This document shows positions 30,637 to 39,234 of a stretch of 64,000 nt of DNA, in pieces. The stretch is from Planctomycetota bacterium (GTDB lineage: Bacteria; Planctomycetota; UBA1135; UBA2386), in assembly GCA_016716265.1 (NCBI GenBank), contig JADJWQ010000004.1, positions 62,001 to 126,000 on the forward strand, written 5' to 3'. Position numbers and translations under genes: made by a program. The notes under the pieces are model-generated. The model ran no database searches, had not been told where the DNA came from, and worked only from the letters and a program-made list of their open reading frames with translations. How positions within the stretch are numbered: position 1 is the first letter of the stretch; each line of letters opens with the position of its first letter.

Positions 30637-30909
30637 TCAGATCGCCCGTCGAGACGTGCCGGGAGCCGCCGTGCCGCGGAGCAGCCCTGCGACGCTCAGA
30701 TCCTCGTCGACGTCCGGCCAGTGAATGCCGTGACCGTCGCCCAGCAGCCGCCAGTTGAGGCGTTGTTCGTTCGTAGCGTGGAGTAGGCGGGGGAACCAAG
30801 CCAACGGAACGATCACGCGACGCCCATCGGCTAGCTCGACTGAGAGTTCATCCTCGGTAACCACGACGTCTGTCGCGCGCGGGTCGACGCTAGGATCCGA
30901 AGTAGTCAT
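30637..30909 (-). CDS. DUF2442 protein
   Basis: The 90-residue product matches the DUF2442 family: 'DELSVELADGRRVIVPLAWF' and 'RLLHATNEQRLNWRLLGDGH' followed by 'GIHWPDVDEDLSVAGLLRG'. Such proteins commonly pair with DUF4160 proteins in two-gene units resembling toxin-antitoxin modules; in that view this member would be the partner that binds the other or DNA. Its start overlaps the end of the DUF4160 gene by 20 bases, strongly suggesting co-expression. The module lies between IS debris, fitting an addiction-like or mobile gene pair. Biochemical function is unknown. Confidence 0.85.
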   Translation of the reverse strand: MTTSDPSVDPRATDVVVTEDELSVELADGRRVIVPLAWFPRLLHATNEQRLNWRLLGDGHGIHWPDVDEDLSVAGLLRGTAAPGTSRRAI

Positions 30910-31126
30910 GCCATGCCCTCAGGAACGTCGAGCGGTGCTCATGAACCTGGCGTTCCAGCCGACGAAGCTCTCGGGCGCCAAGACGACTGGACGCAGCCAA
31001 GGATACCGGTTCGAGCCAGAACTTGGCGAGTGCCCCCGCTTGCTCGATGTGGATGTGCGGCGGTTCAGACCCTTCGTTCGAGTAGAAGAAGAACCGCGCC
31101 GGCCCGATCCGAAGAACCGTTGGCAT
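30890..31126 (-). CDS. DUF4160 protein
   Basis: The 78-residue product begins 'MPTVLRIGPARFFFYSNEGS' and continues 'EPPHIHIEQAGALAKFWLEP', the DUF4160 consensus with its His-x-His. It ends 'RAWHDYFGS' as family members do. ATG 31126 is chosen because homology starts exactly there; the open frame extends further upstream without similarity. It is the first gene of an overlapping pair with DUF2442. Family pairs are often annotated as toxin-antitoxin-like, but which member is toxic cannot be told from sequence. Confidence 0.85.
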   Translation of the reverse strand: MPTVLRIGPARFFFYSNEGSEPPHIHIEQAGALAKFWLEPVSLAASSRLGARELRRLERQVHEHRSTFLRAWHDYFGS

Positions 31127-31261
31127 CTCCGGCGCATCGTAGCTGGGTGCACCGACAGGCCAAGCCGGTGGGCGACCGCCGTCCCCGTTCGGCGATTCGG
31201 CCGGCGAGCCCGCGCCTTCCACCTCGCGCAACACCGGCGCCGCGAACTGCGGTTCGATCCG

Positions 31262-31375
31262 TGACCTACATCCCCTCTCCTGACGCGACCGTGATCAGGC
31301 CCCGCGTTCGTAGTGGCGGAGCAGACCGTCGAGGCGCTCGTGGGCGGCGGCTCTGCTGGTGCTGGCGCTCGGTGA
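31262..31375 (-). mobile_element. 3' end remnant of integrase-type IS
   Basis: This segment contains 'gacgcgaccgtgatcaggcc', also present at 29428-29447, and encodes on the minus strand the transposase tail 'AHERLDGLLRHYERGA'. The rest of the element is gone, and the repeat block at 31398 begins directly afterward. Confidence 0.6.
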
Positions 31376-31397
31376 ACGGCGCGCGCGCGGGGTTCGG

Positions 31398-31542
31398 GGG
31401 CCGAGTGTGCAACGGAGTGTGCAATTGCCCAGGCCACAACCTGGCACGATCTGGCACAGCCTGGCACGACGGTGCGCCGCCCGAACCGCCACAACCTCGG
31501 CCGCGTGGCACACATGGGCACTCCCTGACGCAGCCCGGCACG
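31398..31542. repeat. dispersed repeat block B
   Basis: Near-identical copy of 10951-11089, with the same 'gagtgtgcaacggagtgtgc' and CTGGCACG units. In both places it lies next to the 3' tip of the integrase-type IS, so the IS remnant and the repeat may have been copied as one unit. The 253 bases that follow (to 31795) hold nothing recognisable. Confidence 0.75.
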
Positions 31543-31795
31543 CTTCTGGCGCGGAGTCAGCAACTCGAAGGCGGGTTTCATTCCGATTCCGACAGGTCTT
31601 CACATATGGATCAACAGGTCTATATGGAACCACAAGCTGGTAGCCGGCGGCGTGATGGTGGGTGCGTTCGTCGTGTGGGAGACTCCTCGAGCACTCTGGA
31701 GGTATTTTCAGGAGTAGTTAATTCGCGCCACGCGAGGCGGGTGTGTGCGTCGCGAACGCAACATGAATAGGGGGTAGGTTCGACTTCGGGCAGGA

Positions 31796-33190
31796 TCATG
31801 CGGCACGTCGATCGAGGTAGTCTTGCCACGCCACAGGCCACCGCTCGTCCTTGACGAGCACGCGCAGGTTGAGCACACGCTGACCGCCTTCGTCCGACCA
31901 TCGCATGCCGCTGCGCTTGAGTCGGTGGGCGACGATGTTCTTCGCTGCGGACTCGACGTGACCACTCCCGATGGGGAGCCCCATCGCGATGAAAGCGCTG
32001 TATCGCATTCGTTCGCGGTTCCTCGCGAAGTGCTTGATCGCCCGGCGAACCACATCGCGTGCGTCGGAGCCAGCGGGCAGCAGCTTCACGTATCTCTTGA
32101 GCGCGCGCAGCAGGTTGTCGACGCCGTCGTCGTCGAGCAGAAGCCGCTCGCGACGATTCTCGAACCAGCGTGAGGCCTCGGGAGTGTCTGGTCCGAAGAT
32201 CGCCTGCGCGGCGCCGGAGAGACTCTGGGCGGCGTGGTAGAAGTCGAGGATCAGCACCGCACCGACGAACTCCTCGCGCTTCTCTGCGGTAGTCCAGATC
32301 GAGTCCTTGCCGTCGCAGATGATCGCCACCTGGCCAGGCTGGCGCTCTTCACGGAGTGCGGCGACGCGCGCCGCTACCTGATCGATCAGCGTCTTCATGC
32401 CGGTTTCCGGCATCCGTGCGAAGTAGCGACTGTCCCGCAGTTGTGGTCTGGTCTCCCGTCGGTCGGCGGGTCGTAGGCAGAGATGCGCCCGATTCCAGCC
32501 TCCTTCCACTCCGTCTTGCCGTCTCCGCGAACGGGGACCATCACGCCGTCCCAGCTGATCACGAGGTTTGCGCTGTCGGCCAGAGGAGCATCGCGAGCGA
32601 TGACCTCCTCGACCTCGTCTCCGCGCTTCTCGAAGAAGTCGCCGACGTCGCGGATCACCCGCTTGATCGCCGTCGACGACGGCGCAACAGGCAACGCCTT
32701 GGTCATCAGCTGCTCGACCTCGCAAGGCGTCAGAGCGCTGCACGAGAACGCGACCATCTCCTCGATCTCGGGCGTCATGAAGCGGTCTGTCATCCCGCAG
32801 CGCTCGTCGAGCGGCACGACTCCGCCGGACTCATCGTCCGCCGCGTAGTACCGCCGCGACACCGTCGCCAGGCCGAACGCCGTCAGCCACTGCTTCGGCG
32901 CGATCCCCTTTGAACCGATGCTGTCGCCCTCTGTGTTCGACGGACGCGTGCGCCACGTCCGTGGCCTCCAAGGTCGCGACCAGAGCGCTCAGCGCCACCG
33001 CCGAACTCGCCGCCCTCAGCCCGGTTGTCAGGTCCTGAAACGCGGACGGCTGCGGACCCGACCCCTCGAACGAACTGACCAAGCGGTCGAGTTGTCGTCG
33101 GAACTTGACCACTGCGTCGTCCAGGCGTTCACTGAGCTGGGCTGCGGAGAGCGGCGCGTTGCCGCACGCAAGTACCGTGTTTGTTGCCAC
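31796..33190 (-). pseudogene. second ISKra4-like transposase, in three frames
   Basis: This gene encodes a transposase of roughly 460 residues spread over three minus-strand frames. The first frame (from 33190) has 'SALVATLEATDVAHASVEHR'; the second (32862-32400) has 'YYAADDESGGVVPLDERCGM' and 'SWDGVMVPVRGDGKTEWKEA'; the third carries 'YFARMPETGMKTLIDQVAAR', 'LILDFYHAAQSLSGAAQAIF' and the family signature 'GLPIGSGHVESAAKNIVAHR'. Shifts lie near 32880 and 32425. It shares the signature of the ISKra4-type gene at 1096 but is clearly a different element. It cannot make a full transposase as written. Confidence 0.75.
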
Positions 33191-33255
33191 TTACCTGGTA
33201 CGAACGACTCCGCAGCCCACTCCCAACTTTCTGCCAGAACTGAAATCCACCCCCC

Positions 33256-33885
33256 ATGAATACGCAACCGGTAACGCGTGTTCTATTAGGCATCACTGGA
33301 GCCGCGACCATGGCATGGGGCGCCTGGACTGGATTAACATTGACCGCGAACGGCAATTTCTGCGCGGGGACCTTGATTCTGTTCGGTGCGCTCTCAATGC
33401 TATGGCTCGTGTTGTCGGCGAGGACGGATGAGCATCGGCGCGCAACTCCAACAGAGCCGATTCGAGTGGAGACGTGGGACGACATGGAGAGTCGCTGGTT
33501 CGCGTACAGCGCCGAGGATGAGGTGTGGGAGGCGCACGTTTCCCGTGCCGGGCAAGACATGCATCTGACGTTCTCGGTTCCGGGTGATGTCGGCGGCGTG
33601 CCGCAGCGTGTCGTGGATGACGCCGCACGTCTCGTGGCTCTGACGCTCCGGGGTAGTCACGTGGACGATATGCTCGGAAGAGAGCAAGTAACGTGGCGTG
33701 GACCCGATCGAGATCGGATCACGCGGTTACAACCATGCGGTATGTGGTTTGTGCTCGGCGGCAATAGTGAGATAAATCACGTAGAACTGGAGCTGTACGA
33801 TCCGGAGAGTGGACTGGACGAGAACTGGCGATGCGATCTTCTGAATGATGGCCGGATCGCTTTGGGAGCACTCGTGCTCGAGTGA
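33256..33885 (+). CDS. two-TM hypothetical protein
   Basis: The 209-residue product has two adjacent hydrophobic segments (about residues 9-29 and 36-53) and a soluble C-terminal domain. No family was recognised. It is an isolated gene between a dead ISKra4-like element and repeat block D, which starts 17 bases after its stop. The base composition is less GC-rich than the flanks. The setting, a lone small membrane protein followed by a repeat block, mirrors the genes at 9986 and 14482. Confidence 0.5.
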   Translation: MNTQPVTRVLLGITGAATMAWGAWTGLTLTANGNFCAGTLILFGALSMLWLVLSARTDEHRRATPTEPIRVETWDDMESRWFAYSAEDEVWEAHVSRAGQDMHLTFSVPGDVGGVPQRVVDDAARLVALTLRGSHVDDMLGREQVTWRGPDRDRITRLQPCGMWFVLGGNSEINHVELELYDPESGLDENWRCDLLNDGRIALGALVLE

Positions 33886-33902
33886 ATGCTGCGATGAACG
33901 AA

Positions 33903-34270
33903 TTTCAGGTGCCCGAGTTCGGCCGAGAATCGCCGGTTTGCGGCCGATCTGCATTTCGCGGCGGGCGAGTGTGCAATGGAGTGTGCAATTGGGCTGGCCA
34001 CACGGGGGCACGGTCCGGCACAGCCTGGCACGATCTGGCAGGGCGCGGTTCGCGAGGTAGGCCCTGCGATGTGCCGGGACGCGCTCCGAGCCGTGAGGGC
34101 GAGTGCTCGAGCGCGGGTCCGGGGCACGACCTGGCACGGCGTGGCACGATCCGGCACGGGTCGGATGGCGAGGGAGGCGTGAGGTAGGCCCTGCGACGGT
34201 CCTGCACGATCCTGCAGAGCCAACTCGCGCGACATGGCGGACGGGGGCTCGGCGTCAGGCCGCACGAAGG
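33903..34270. repeat. dispersed repeat block D
   Basis: The block corresponds to 11140-11463. It contains 'aggtgcccgagttcggccga', 'gcatttcgcggcgggcgag', CTGGCACG arrays and 'gaggtaggccctgcga' at 34053 and 34181, ending with 'ggctcggcgtcaggccgcac'. No recombinase gene accompanies this copy. Confidence 0.65.
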
Positions 34271-34379
34271 CGCGCGGTGTGCCTTCGGCAAGCGTGCGGA
34301 CCCGGCCGGAATCCACGCGGTCGCAGAGGCAGCCGCTCGCCCGGACCGCTCCCCCGCGGTCCGCAGGCGTTGGCGCCGA

Positions 34380-34534
34380 TCACTCCGAGGCCGCGGCGGC
34401 GCCGATCTTCTCGAGCGTCGCCGCGAAGCTCCAGGGCATCCAGTCAGCGGGCGCCTCGGCGACGCGCTGGTGGTGGCGCTGGAGGGCGACCAGGTAGTCG
34501 AACGGGTCCGCTCCGCACAGCTCCGCGGTGTGGA
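34380..34534 (-). pseudogene. IS66 transposase, 3' part
   Basis: This is the C-terminus of an IS66-family transposase: 'HTAELCGADPFDYLVALQRH' and 'PADWMPWSFAATLEKIGA'. It continues directly from the fragment at 38081-38377, with 'SLIH' there joining 'HTAELCGADP' here. The two halves were separated by the IS21-type element at 34535-38080. The stop codon is at 34380-34382. Confidence 0.85.
34530..34534. repeat. target-site duplication, left copy
   Basis: GTGGA borders the left end of the IS21-type element and is repeated at 38081-38085. Removing the element with one copy rejoins the IS66 transposase frame. Confidence 0.8.
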
Positions 34535-34730
34535 TGTCGACGGCGCCCGAGTCCCGCGCGATTTCGGCGTTCTGATCCGCGCGTGAGGTAGTTCTGGTTC
34601 CCCGACCAGGGCACCGCCCCTGGTTGTGGTTCCCGGCGATGGCGACGAGGACGCTCACCGCCGTTTTCCCGACGGGCGGCGGCGCGGTCGCTCGGTACAA
34701 CTCGCCCGGCCACCGACCTCCGTACAGACG

Positions 34731-34769
34731 GAAGCCCGGCTTCTCAGGTGTGGCAACCTGCCGGGCTTC
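34731..34769. repeat. long hairpin in IS21-type left region
   Basis: A perfect 10-bp arm gaagcccggc (34731-34740) pairs with gccgggcttc (34760-34769), and an inner aggt/acct pair caps a 6-nt loop. No T-run follows, so it is not a typical terminator; it may shield the IS genes from outside transcripts or be a transposase-binding structure. Confidence 0.6.
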
Positions 34770-34808
34770 CCAACGCACGGGGATCGGGCGTGAGCCGTCT
34801 CCTCATGG

Positions 34809-35312
34809 GTGGCGGGATCTTGCGCCCTGACCCTGTGCGCGTCCAGTCCCCGGTGGCTCGAGGACATCGAGTTGGGCAGCCTCCGGGTCTTCCTGTGCGC
34901 GCTCTGCGACGCACGGGTCGCGATCTGTCGCCGGTGCGACCGCGGCAACATCTACTGCGGTGACGGCTGCGCCGTGCAGAGACGCCGGGAGAGCCAGCGC
35001 CGGTCCGAGCACCGCTACCGGACGAGCGAGCTCGGACGCCGCAACAACGCGGCCCGGCAGCGGCGGCATCGCGAGCGCCGCCGTCGCGAGCGGGATTGCG
35101 TAACGCATCAGGGTCCACCTTCGCCGCCGGTCGCGGCACAAGGTCCGGCGAGGCAGGTCGCCTCGCCCGATGAACACCACCCCAAGCCCGTGGCGCCCGA
35201 CGTGGCGCCGTCTACCGAGTCGATTCCCTGCAGCTTCTGCCGCGAGCTGCACAGCCCGTTCGTGCGCACGTCGTTCCTGCGACGCCGCAGCGCGCCGCGC
35301 CGATGGCCGTGA
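34809..35312 (+). CDS. zinc-cluster passenger protein of IS21-type element
   Basis: The 167-residue product has a Cys cluster 'CALCDARVAICRRCDRGNIY' continuing 'CGDGC' (about residues 30-55), arranged C-x2-C...C-x2-C...C-x3-C and fit to bind zinc, followed by a very basic Arg-rich stretch and 'VTHQG'. Small proteins with this Cys pattern and basic tail are often found beside IS21-type genes in proteobacteria and planctomycetes, from memory. A second 'CSFC' motif sits near residue 147. It precedes istA by 18 bases on the same strand. The GTG start at 34809 is uncertain; the conserved part starts near residue 26. Confidence 0.6.
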   Translation: MAGSCALTLCASSPRWLEDIELGSLRVFLCALCDARVAICRRCDRGNIYCGDGCAVQRRRESQRRSEHRYRTSELGRRNNAARQRRHRERRRRERDCVTHQGPPSPPVAAQGPARQVASPDEHHPKPVAPDVAPSTESIPCSFCRELHSPFVRTSFLRRRSAPRRWP

Positions 35313-35330
35313 CGCGACGAGGAGGGCCGG

Positions 35331-36854
35331 ATGATCCCGCGTGATCTCGAGGCCGAGATCCTCCGACTCCACCACGTCGAGAAGTGGAAGGTCGGCACGA
35401 TCGCCGCGCAGCTCGGCGTGCATCACGACGTCGTCCGCCGCGTCCTGCAGCAGGACGGCATGCCGCAGTCACGACCACAGCGGCCGAGTCGGATCGACCC
35501 GTACCTGCCCTTCATCCTGGACACCCTGCATCGCTACCCGCGCTTGCCGGCGAGCCGTCTTTACGTGATGTGCAGGGAGCGCGGCTACCGCGGCAACCCG
35601 GACCACTTCCGGCACATGATCGCGCGGCATCGTCCGGAGCGCCCCAAGGAGGCGTTTCTGCGCATGACGGCGCTGCCCGGCCAGCATCGGGCAGGTCGAC
35701 TGGGGTCACTTCGGCAAGCTCCAGATCGGGCGCGCCGTGCGCGCCCTGATGGCCTTCGTGATGGTGCTGGCCTACTCGCGCCGGATCTTCCTGCGCTTCT
35801 ACCTCGACCAGCGCACCAGCAGTTTCCTGCGCGGCCACGTCGCGGCCTTCGATGCATGGAACGGCGTGCCGAGGACCCTGCTCTACGACAACCTCAAAAG
35901 CGCCGTCCTCGAGCGTCGTGGTGATGCGATCCGCTTCAATCCGCTGCTGGTCGACTTCGCGCGCCACCACCGCTACGAGATCCGGCCGGTCGCGGTTGCG
36001 CGCGGCAACGAGAAGGGCCGCGTCGAACGCGCGATCCGCTACATCCGCACGTCCTTCTGGCCGGCGCGCTCGTGGCGCGATCTCGACGACCTCAACGACC
36101 AGGCCACCGACTGGTGCGACAGCCACGCGATGGACCGTGCCTGGCCCGGCGACCGGACCCGGACCGTGGCCGATGTCTTCGCCGAGGAGCAGCCGCGTCT
36201 GCTCTCGCTACCGGAGGCTGCGTACCCGACCGAAGAGCGCAACGAGGTGCGCGTCGGCAAGACCCCGCACGTCCGCTTCGACGGCAACGACTACTCGGTG
36301 CCGCACGAGCTCGCCCAGCGGTCCGTCGAGCTGCGGGCCTCGCTCGAGCAGGTGCGGATCCTGCACGAGGGCCAGTCGTCGCCACGCATCCGCGGTCGTT
36401 CGACCGCGGTCAGGTGATCGAGGATCTCGCGCACGTGCACGGTCTGCGCAAGGCCAAGGGCGAGCTGCGTCGGCATCGTGCGCAGGACCGGCTGGCGCAG
36501 GCGGCACCGAGCAGCCAGCAGCTGTTCGTCCGGATCGCCGAGCAGGGCTTCAACCTCGGGCGGTCGACGCAGCTGATCGTGCAGCTGCTCGACCGACACG
36601 GCGCCGTCCGTCTCGAGCAGGCGATCCGCGAAGCTCTCGCTGCCGGGCACCCACAGCCACCACGCCCTGCGCCACATCCTCGAGCGGATGCGCCACGACG
36701 AGGGCGACCACCCGCGGTGCCGGCGAAGTTGCCGGAGGATCCGCGCGTGCGCGACCTCGCGGTACGGCCACCGGAGCTCGGCAGCTACGACGCGCTGCTC
36801 GACGGACCGCAGGACCAGACCTCGAAGGAGGCCGACGATGTCACGACGGACTGA
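35331..36854 (+). pseudogene. istA: istA-type transposase, frameshifted
   Basis: This is the IS21-family DDE transposase. The N-terminal HTH part 'MIPRDLEAEILRLHHVEKWK' is in the first frame. Near 35690 the frame changes and the core follows: 'VDWGHFGKLQIGRAVRALMA' (first Asp), 'YDNLKSAVLERRGDAIRFNP' (second Asp) and 'ARGNEKGRVERAIRYIRTSF' (Glu). Another shift near 36390 moves on to 'FDRGQVIEDLAHVHGLRKAK', and a further one near 36645 precedes the C-terminal 'VPAKLPEDPRVRDLAVRPPE'. At least three one-base lesions make it non-functional as written. It overlaps istB by 17 bases. Confidence 0.8.
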
Positions 36855-37615
36855 CGAGGCACTGAAGGAGCAGGCCCGGCGACTGGGCCTGTGGGGCCTG
36901 CTGGCGAACTGGGAGACGCTGGGGCGCGAGTCGTGGGTGTGCGACTACCTTGACACCGAGGACGACGTTTGGCAGCAGCGCAGCCTCGAAGCGGCGCGTC
37001 CGCAATGCGAAGCTCGGTCGCTTCAAGACGATGGCCGACTTCGACTGGCAGTGGCCCGAGAAGATCGACCGCGATCACGTCGACGACGTCCTGGGCCTCG
37101 GCTTCATGGACGAGAACGCCAACGTCGTCATCGCCGGACCCAACGGAGTCGGCAAGACGACGATCGCACAGAACCTCGGCTACCAGGCGCTGATGAAGGG
37201 CCACACCGTGCTGCGGGTGACCGCGAGCGAGATGCTCAACGACCTCGCCGCGCAGGAGTCGTCGGTCGCGCTCGCGCGGCGGCTCCGGCGCTACTGCAAC
37301 CCGGCTCTGCTGATCGTCGACGAGATCGGCTACCTGAGCTACGACAGCCGGTGCGGCGACCTGCTCTTCGAGGTCGTCAGCCGTCGCCACGAGCTTCGGT
37401 CGACGGTGCTGACGACCAACAAGGCCTTCTCGGAGTGGACCGAGGTCTTCTCGAACGCCTCGTGCGTGACCGCGCTGATCGACCGCCTGGTCCACCGCGC
37501 CGAGATCGTCAAGATCGAGGGACGGTCCTACCGGGAGAAGGAGGCCCACGAACGCAACGCGCGCAGGGCGGCAGAACGGGGACGGAAGTCGCGAGCCGCC
37601 AAGGCGCGGTCGTGA
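36838..37615 (+). pseudogene. istB: istB-type ATPase, frameshifted
   Basis: This is the AAA+ helper ATPase of IS21-type transposition. It starts 'MSRRTDEALKEQARRLGLWG'. A shift near 36988 leads to 'RRVRNAKLGRFKTMADFDWQ' and the ATPase core with Walker A 'GPNGVGKTT' and Walker B 'LLIVDEIGYL', then 'VLTTNKAFSEWTEVF' as sensor 1. The C-terminal two-thirds is intact. It ends TGA 37613-37615, where the GTG of the next gene overlaps it by four bases. Confidence 0.8.
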
Positions 37616-38055
37616 GCGGCACCCCGCGGCGGCCGCCACCCAAGCCCCCGCGACCGGAACTCGTGCGACGGCCGCATGGCGCCTTCGGATGGCTCGCGGC
37701 CGAACTGCTCCACGATCGTTGGCTCGCCGACCTCGGGCCACACGCGACTGCGATCCTCGTGCTGCTCGCGATCGCTGCCGATCGCCACGGCGCGTCCTTC
37801 TACGGTCGTGATCGCATGGCCGGCGTGCTCGGCATCACACGGCAGCACGTCGACGCTGCGCTCGCGCGTCTCCTCGACTTCGGCCTCGTCACCTTCCGGC
37901 CCTGGCGGGCCGGTGGTCAGGACGGCGTCTGGCAGCTCCTGCCGCTGCCGGTTCGCTCGGCTAACGCGCGGTCCGGCGCTAACAGGGAACTGTCGATCGC
38001 CGAGGTGCTACGCACCCTCGGCTTCCAGCCCCGGCAGGGCCACACCGCCGAATAG
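37612..38055 (+). CDS. HTH passenger protein of IS21-type element
   Basis: The 147-residue protein starts at GTG 37612, which overlaps the istB stop (GTGA), so translation is probably coupled. A predicted winged-helix region lies at about residues 45-95: 'ATAILVLLAIAADRHGASFY' and 'GRDRMAGVLGITRQHVDAAL', the latter shaped like a helix-turn-helix, then 'ARLLDFGLVTF'. It ends 25 bases before the right end of the element. It may regulate the IS genes. Two-gene IS21 elements do not need such a protein, so it is an accessory gene. Confidence 0.65.
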   Translation: MSGTPRRPPPKPPRPELVRRPHGAFGWLAAELLHDRWLADLGPHATAILVLLAIAADRHGASFYGRDRMAGVLGITRQHVDAALARLLDFGLVTFRPWRAGGQDGVWQLLPLPVRSANARSGANRELSIAEVLRTLGFQPRQGHTAE

Positions 38056-38080
38056 GCGCGGATCCCGACCGCCGCCTACA

Positions 38081-38377
38081 GTGGATCAGGCTCATGAACA
38101 GGTCGCCGACCCGAGCGCCGTTCGGGGTCTTGTAGAACATCGCGTTCTTGCGGTGGAGGATCGCCTTCTTCAGCGCACGCTCGCAGATGTTGTTGTCGAG
38201 TGGCGCTCCCGGCTCGCGCAGGAACAGCGTCAGCCCGGCCCAGTGCTTTCGCATGTAGACGATCGACTCGCCGAGGCTGGAGTTCGGCTCGACCTTGCGG
38301 TCTTCGATCTGGTCCTCGAGCCAGCCTTCGAGCGCCGCCATGAGCGGCTGGCTGCGCTCCTGGTGCAGCGCGAGCCC
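38081..38377 (-). pseudogene. IS66 transposase, internal part
   Basis: The fragment encodes 'HQERSQPLMAALEGWLEDQI' through 'LREPGAPLDNNICERALKKA' and 'NAMFYKTPNGARVGDLFMSL', conserved IS66 catalytic-domain sequence. It stops at the IS21-type insertion on one side (continuing at 34534) and is cut on the 5' side by a MITE-like element at 38378. The N-terminal half of the gene is absent. Confidence 0.85.
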
Positions 38378-38602
38378 GTCCTGTCCGGAAACTCGACTGG
38401 CTTGCTGCGGAACGACTTAGAGTCTTTCGGCCCACCGCACCAAAGGGGACTTGAGCGGCGACATCGGCACTTCAGTCGCAATTCGCCACGATGGCGGAAT
38501 CTCAAACCGCCGGCTGCGCCGGTCGCCTGGGCACCACCCGAAACGGTCCGGCGCAACGCCGTAACTCGTGTAATGACAACGCGGACCAGTTTCGGACAGG
38601 AC
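38378..38602. mobile_element. 225-bp MITE-like element
   Basis: The segment is bounded by inverted repeats gtcctgtccggaaact (38378) and agtttcggacaggac (ending 38602), the same kind of ends as the integrase-type IS at 29271 and 40908. No coding capacity is seen. It lies between IS66 debris and a truncated IS and may be a non-autonomous derivative or two solo ends brought together by deletion. Confidence 0.6.
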
Positions 38603-39052
38603 GGGCAATAGCCCCAGGTCGAGTTCTCGGCGGCCACGCGGACGATCAGTGTCCGGATCTCCTTCATGATCCCGGGCCGACCGACGCGGCGAGACGGGTA
38701 GGTCCACTTCGCGGCGATCAGTCGGCGGTGCCAGTGGAGGATGGTGTCGGGCGTGACGATGGTCGCGACGCGGGCGAGGTTTCGCCGGCCCAGTGCGGCG
38801 CCCTTGGCCGCGAGACGGCGGCGCTGGTCATCGGTCAGGCGGAGTCGCCGGCTACCGAGCTGTTCTCGGAGAACGCGGTTCTCCGCGATCAGTTACGCGA
38901 TGGCCCGCGCCTGCTCGCGGTGAACCCAGCCGGCGGGGCGATCGGGATTAGGTGGAGGGGCTGGAACCGGAGCACGGCGCGAGCGATCGTGGCGGTCGAG
39001 CGCAAGTTCGTAAGTCCACGGAGCGCAGCGCGTTCGACCTTTCGGACAGCAC
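38603..39052 (-). pseudogene. 5' fragment of integrase-type IS transposase
   Basis: On the minus strand this reads the N-terminal part of the same transposase family as 29441-30443. It includes 'RLRLTDDQRRRLAAKGAALG', which the other copy lacks, then 'VATIVTPDTILHWHRRLIAA' and 'GIMKEIRTLIVRVAAENSTW'. It stops where the MITE-like element begins. The IS end gtgctgtccgaa lies at 39041-39052. An in-frame stop after 'QARAIA' also damages it. Confidence 0.7.
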
Positions 39053-39234
39053 GGCTTCACCTTCGCGGAAACGAGGAACTGCCGGATTTGCCGGGTCGTT
39101 CCCGTCACGTATCGCGGCGCCGACTCGTTCGCCTCCAGCGTCGCCCTGTACTGCGGGAGTTCGGGCGTCTTGCTACCGGTTGTCCTTCGTGGTCGGCCGG
39201 CGTCGGCTGCGGGTTCGGGCGTTCCGCGCCAGGC

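Larger units (their letters stand above)
34535..38080 (+). mobile_element. IS21-type element, 3,546 bp, with two passenger genes
   Basis: Both ends are defined by the split IS66 gene. The left end starts TGTCGACGGCG (34535) and the right end is ...CGCCGCCTACA (38080); their outer 35 bases form an imperfect inverted repeat with inner match TTCGGCG/CGCCGAA. The 5-bp flank GTGGA is repeated at 34530-34534 and 38081-38085. Gene order is a zinc-cluster protein, istA, istB and an HTH protein. istA and istB are frameshifted, so the copy is probably immobile. Confidence 0.85.
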
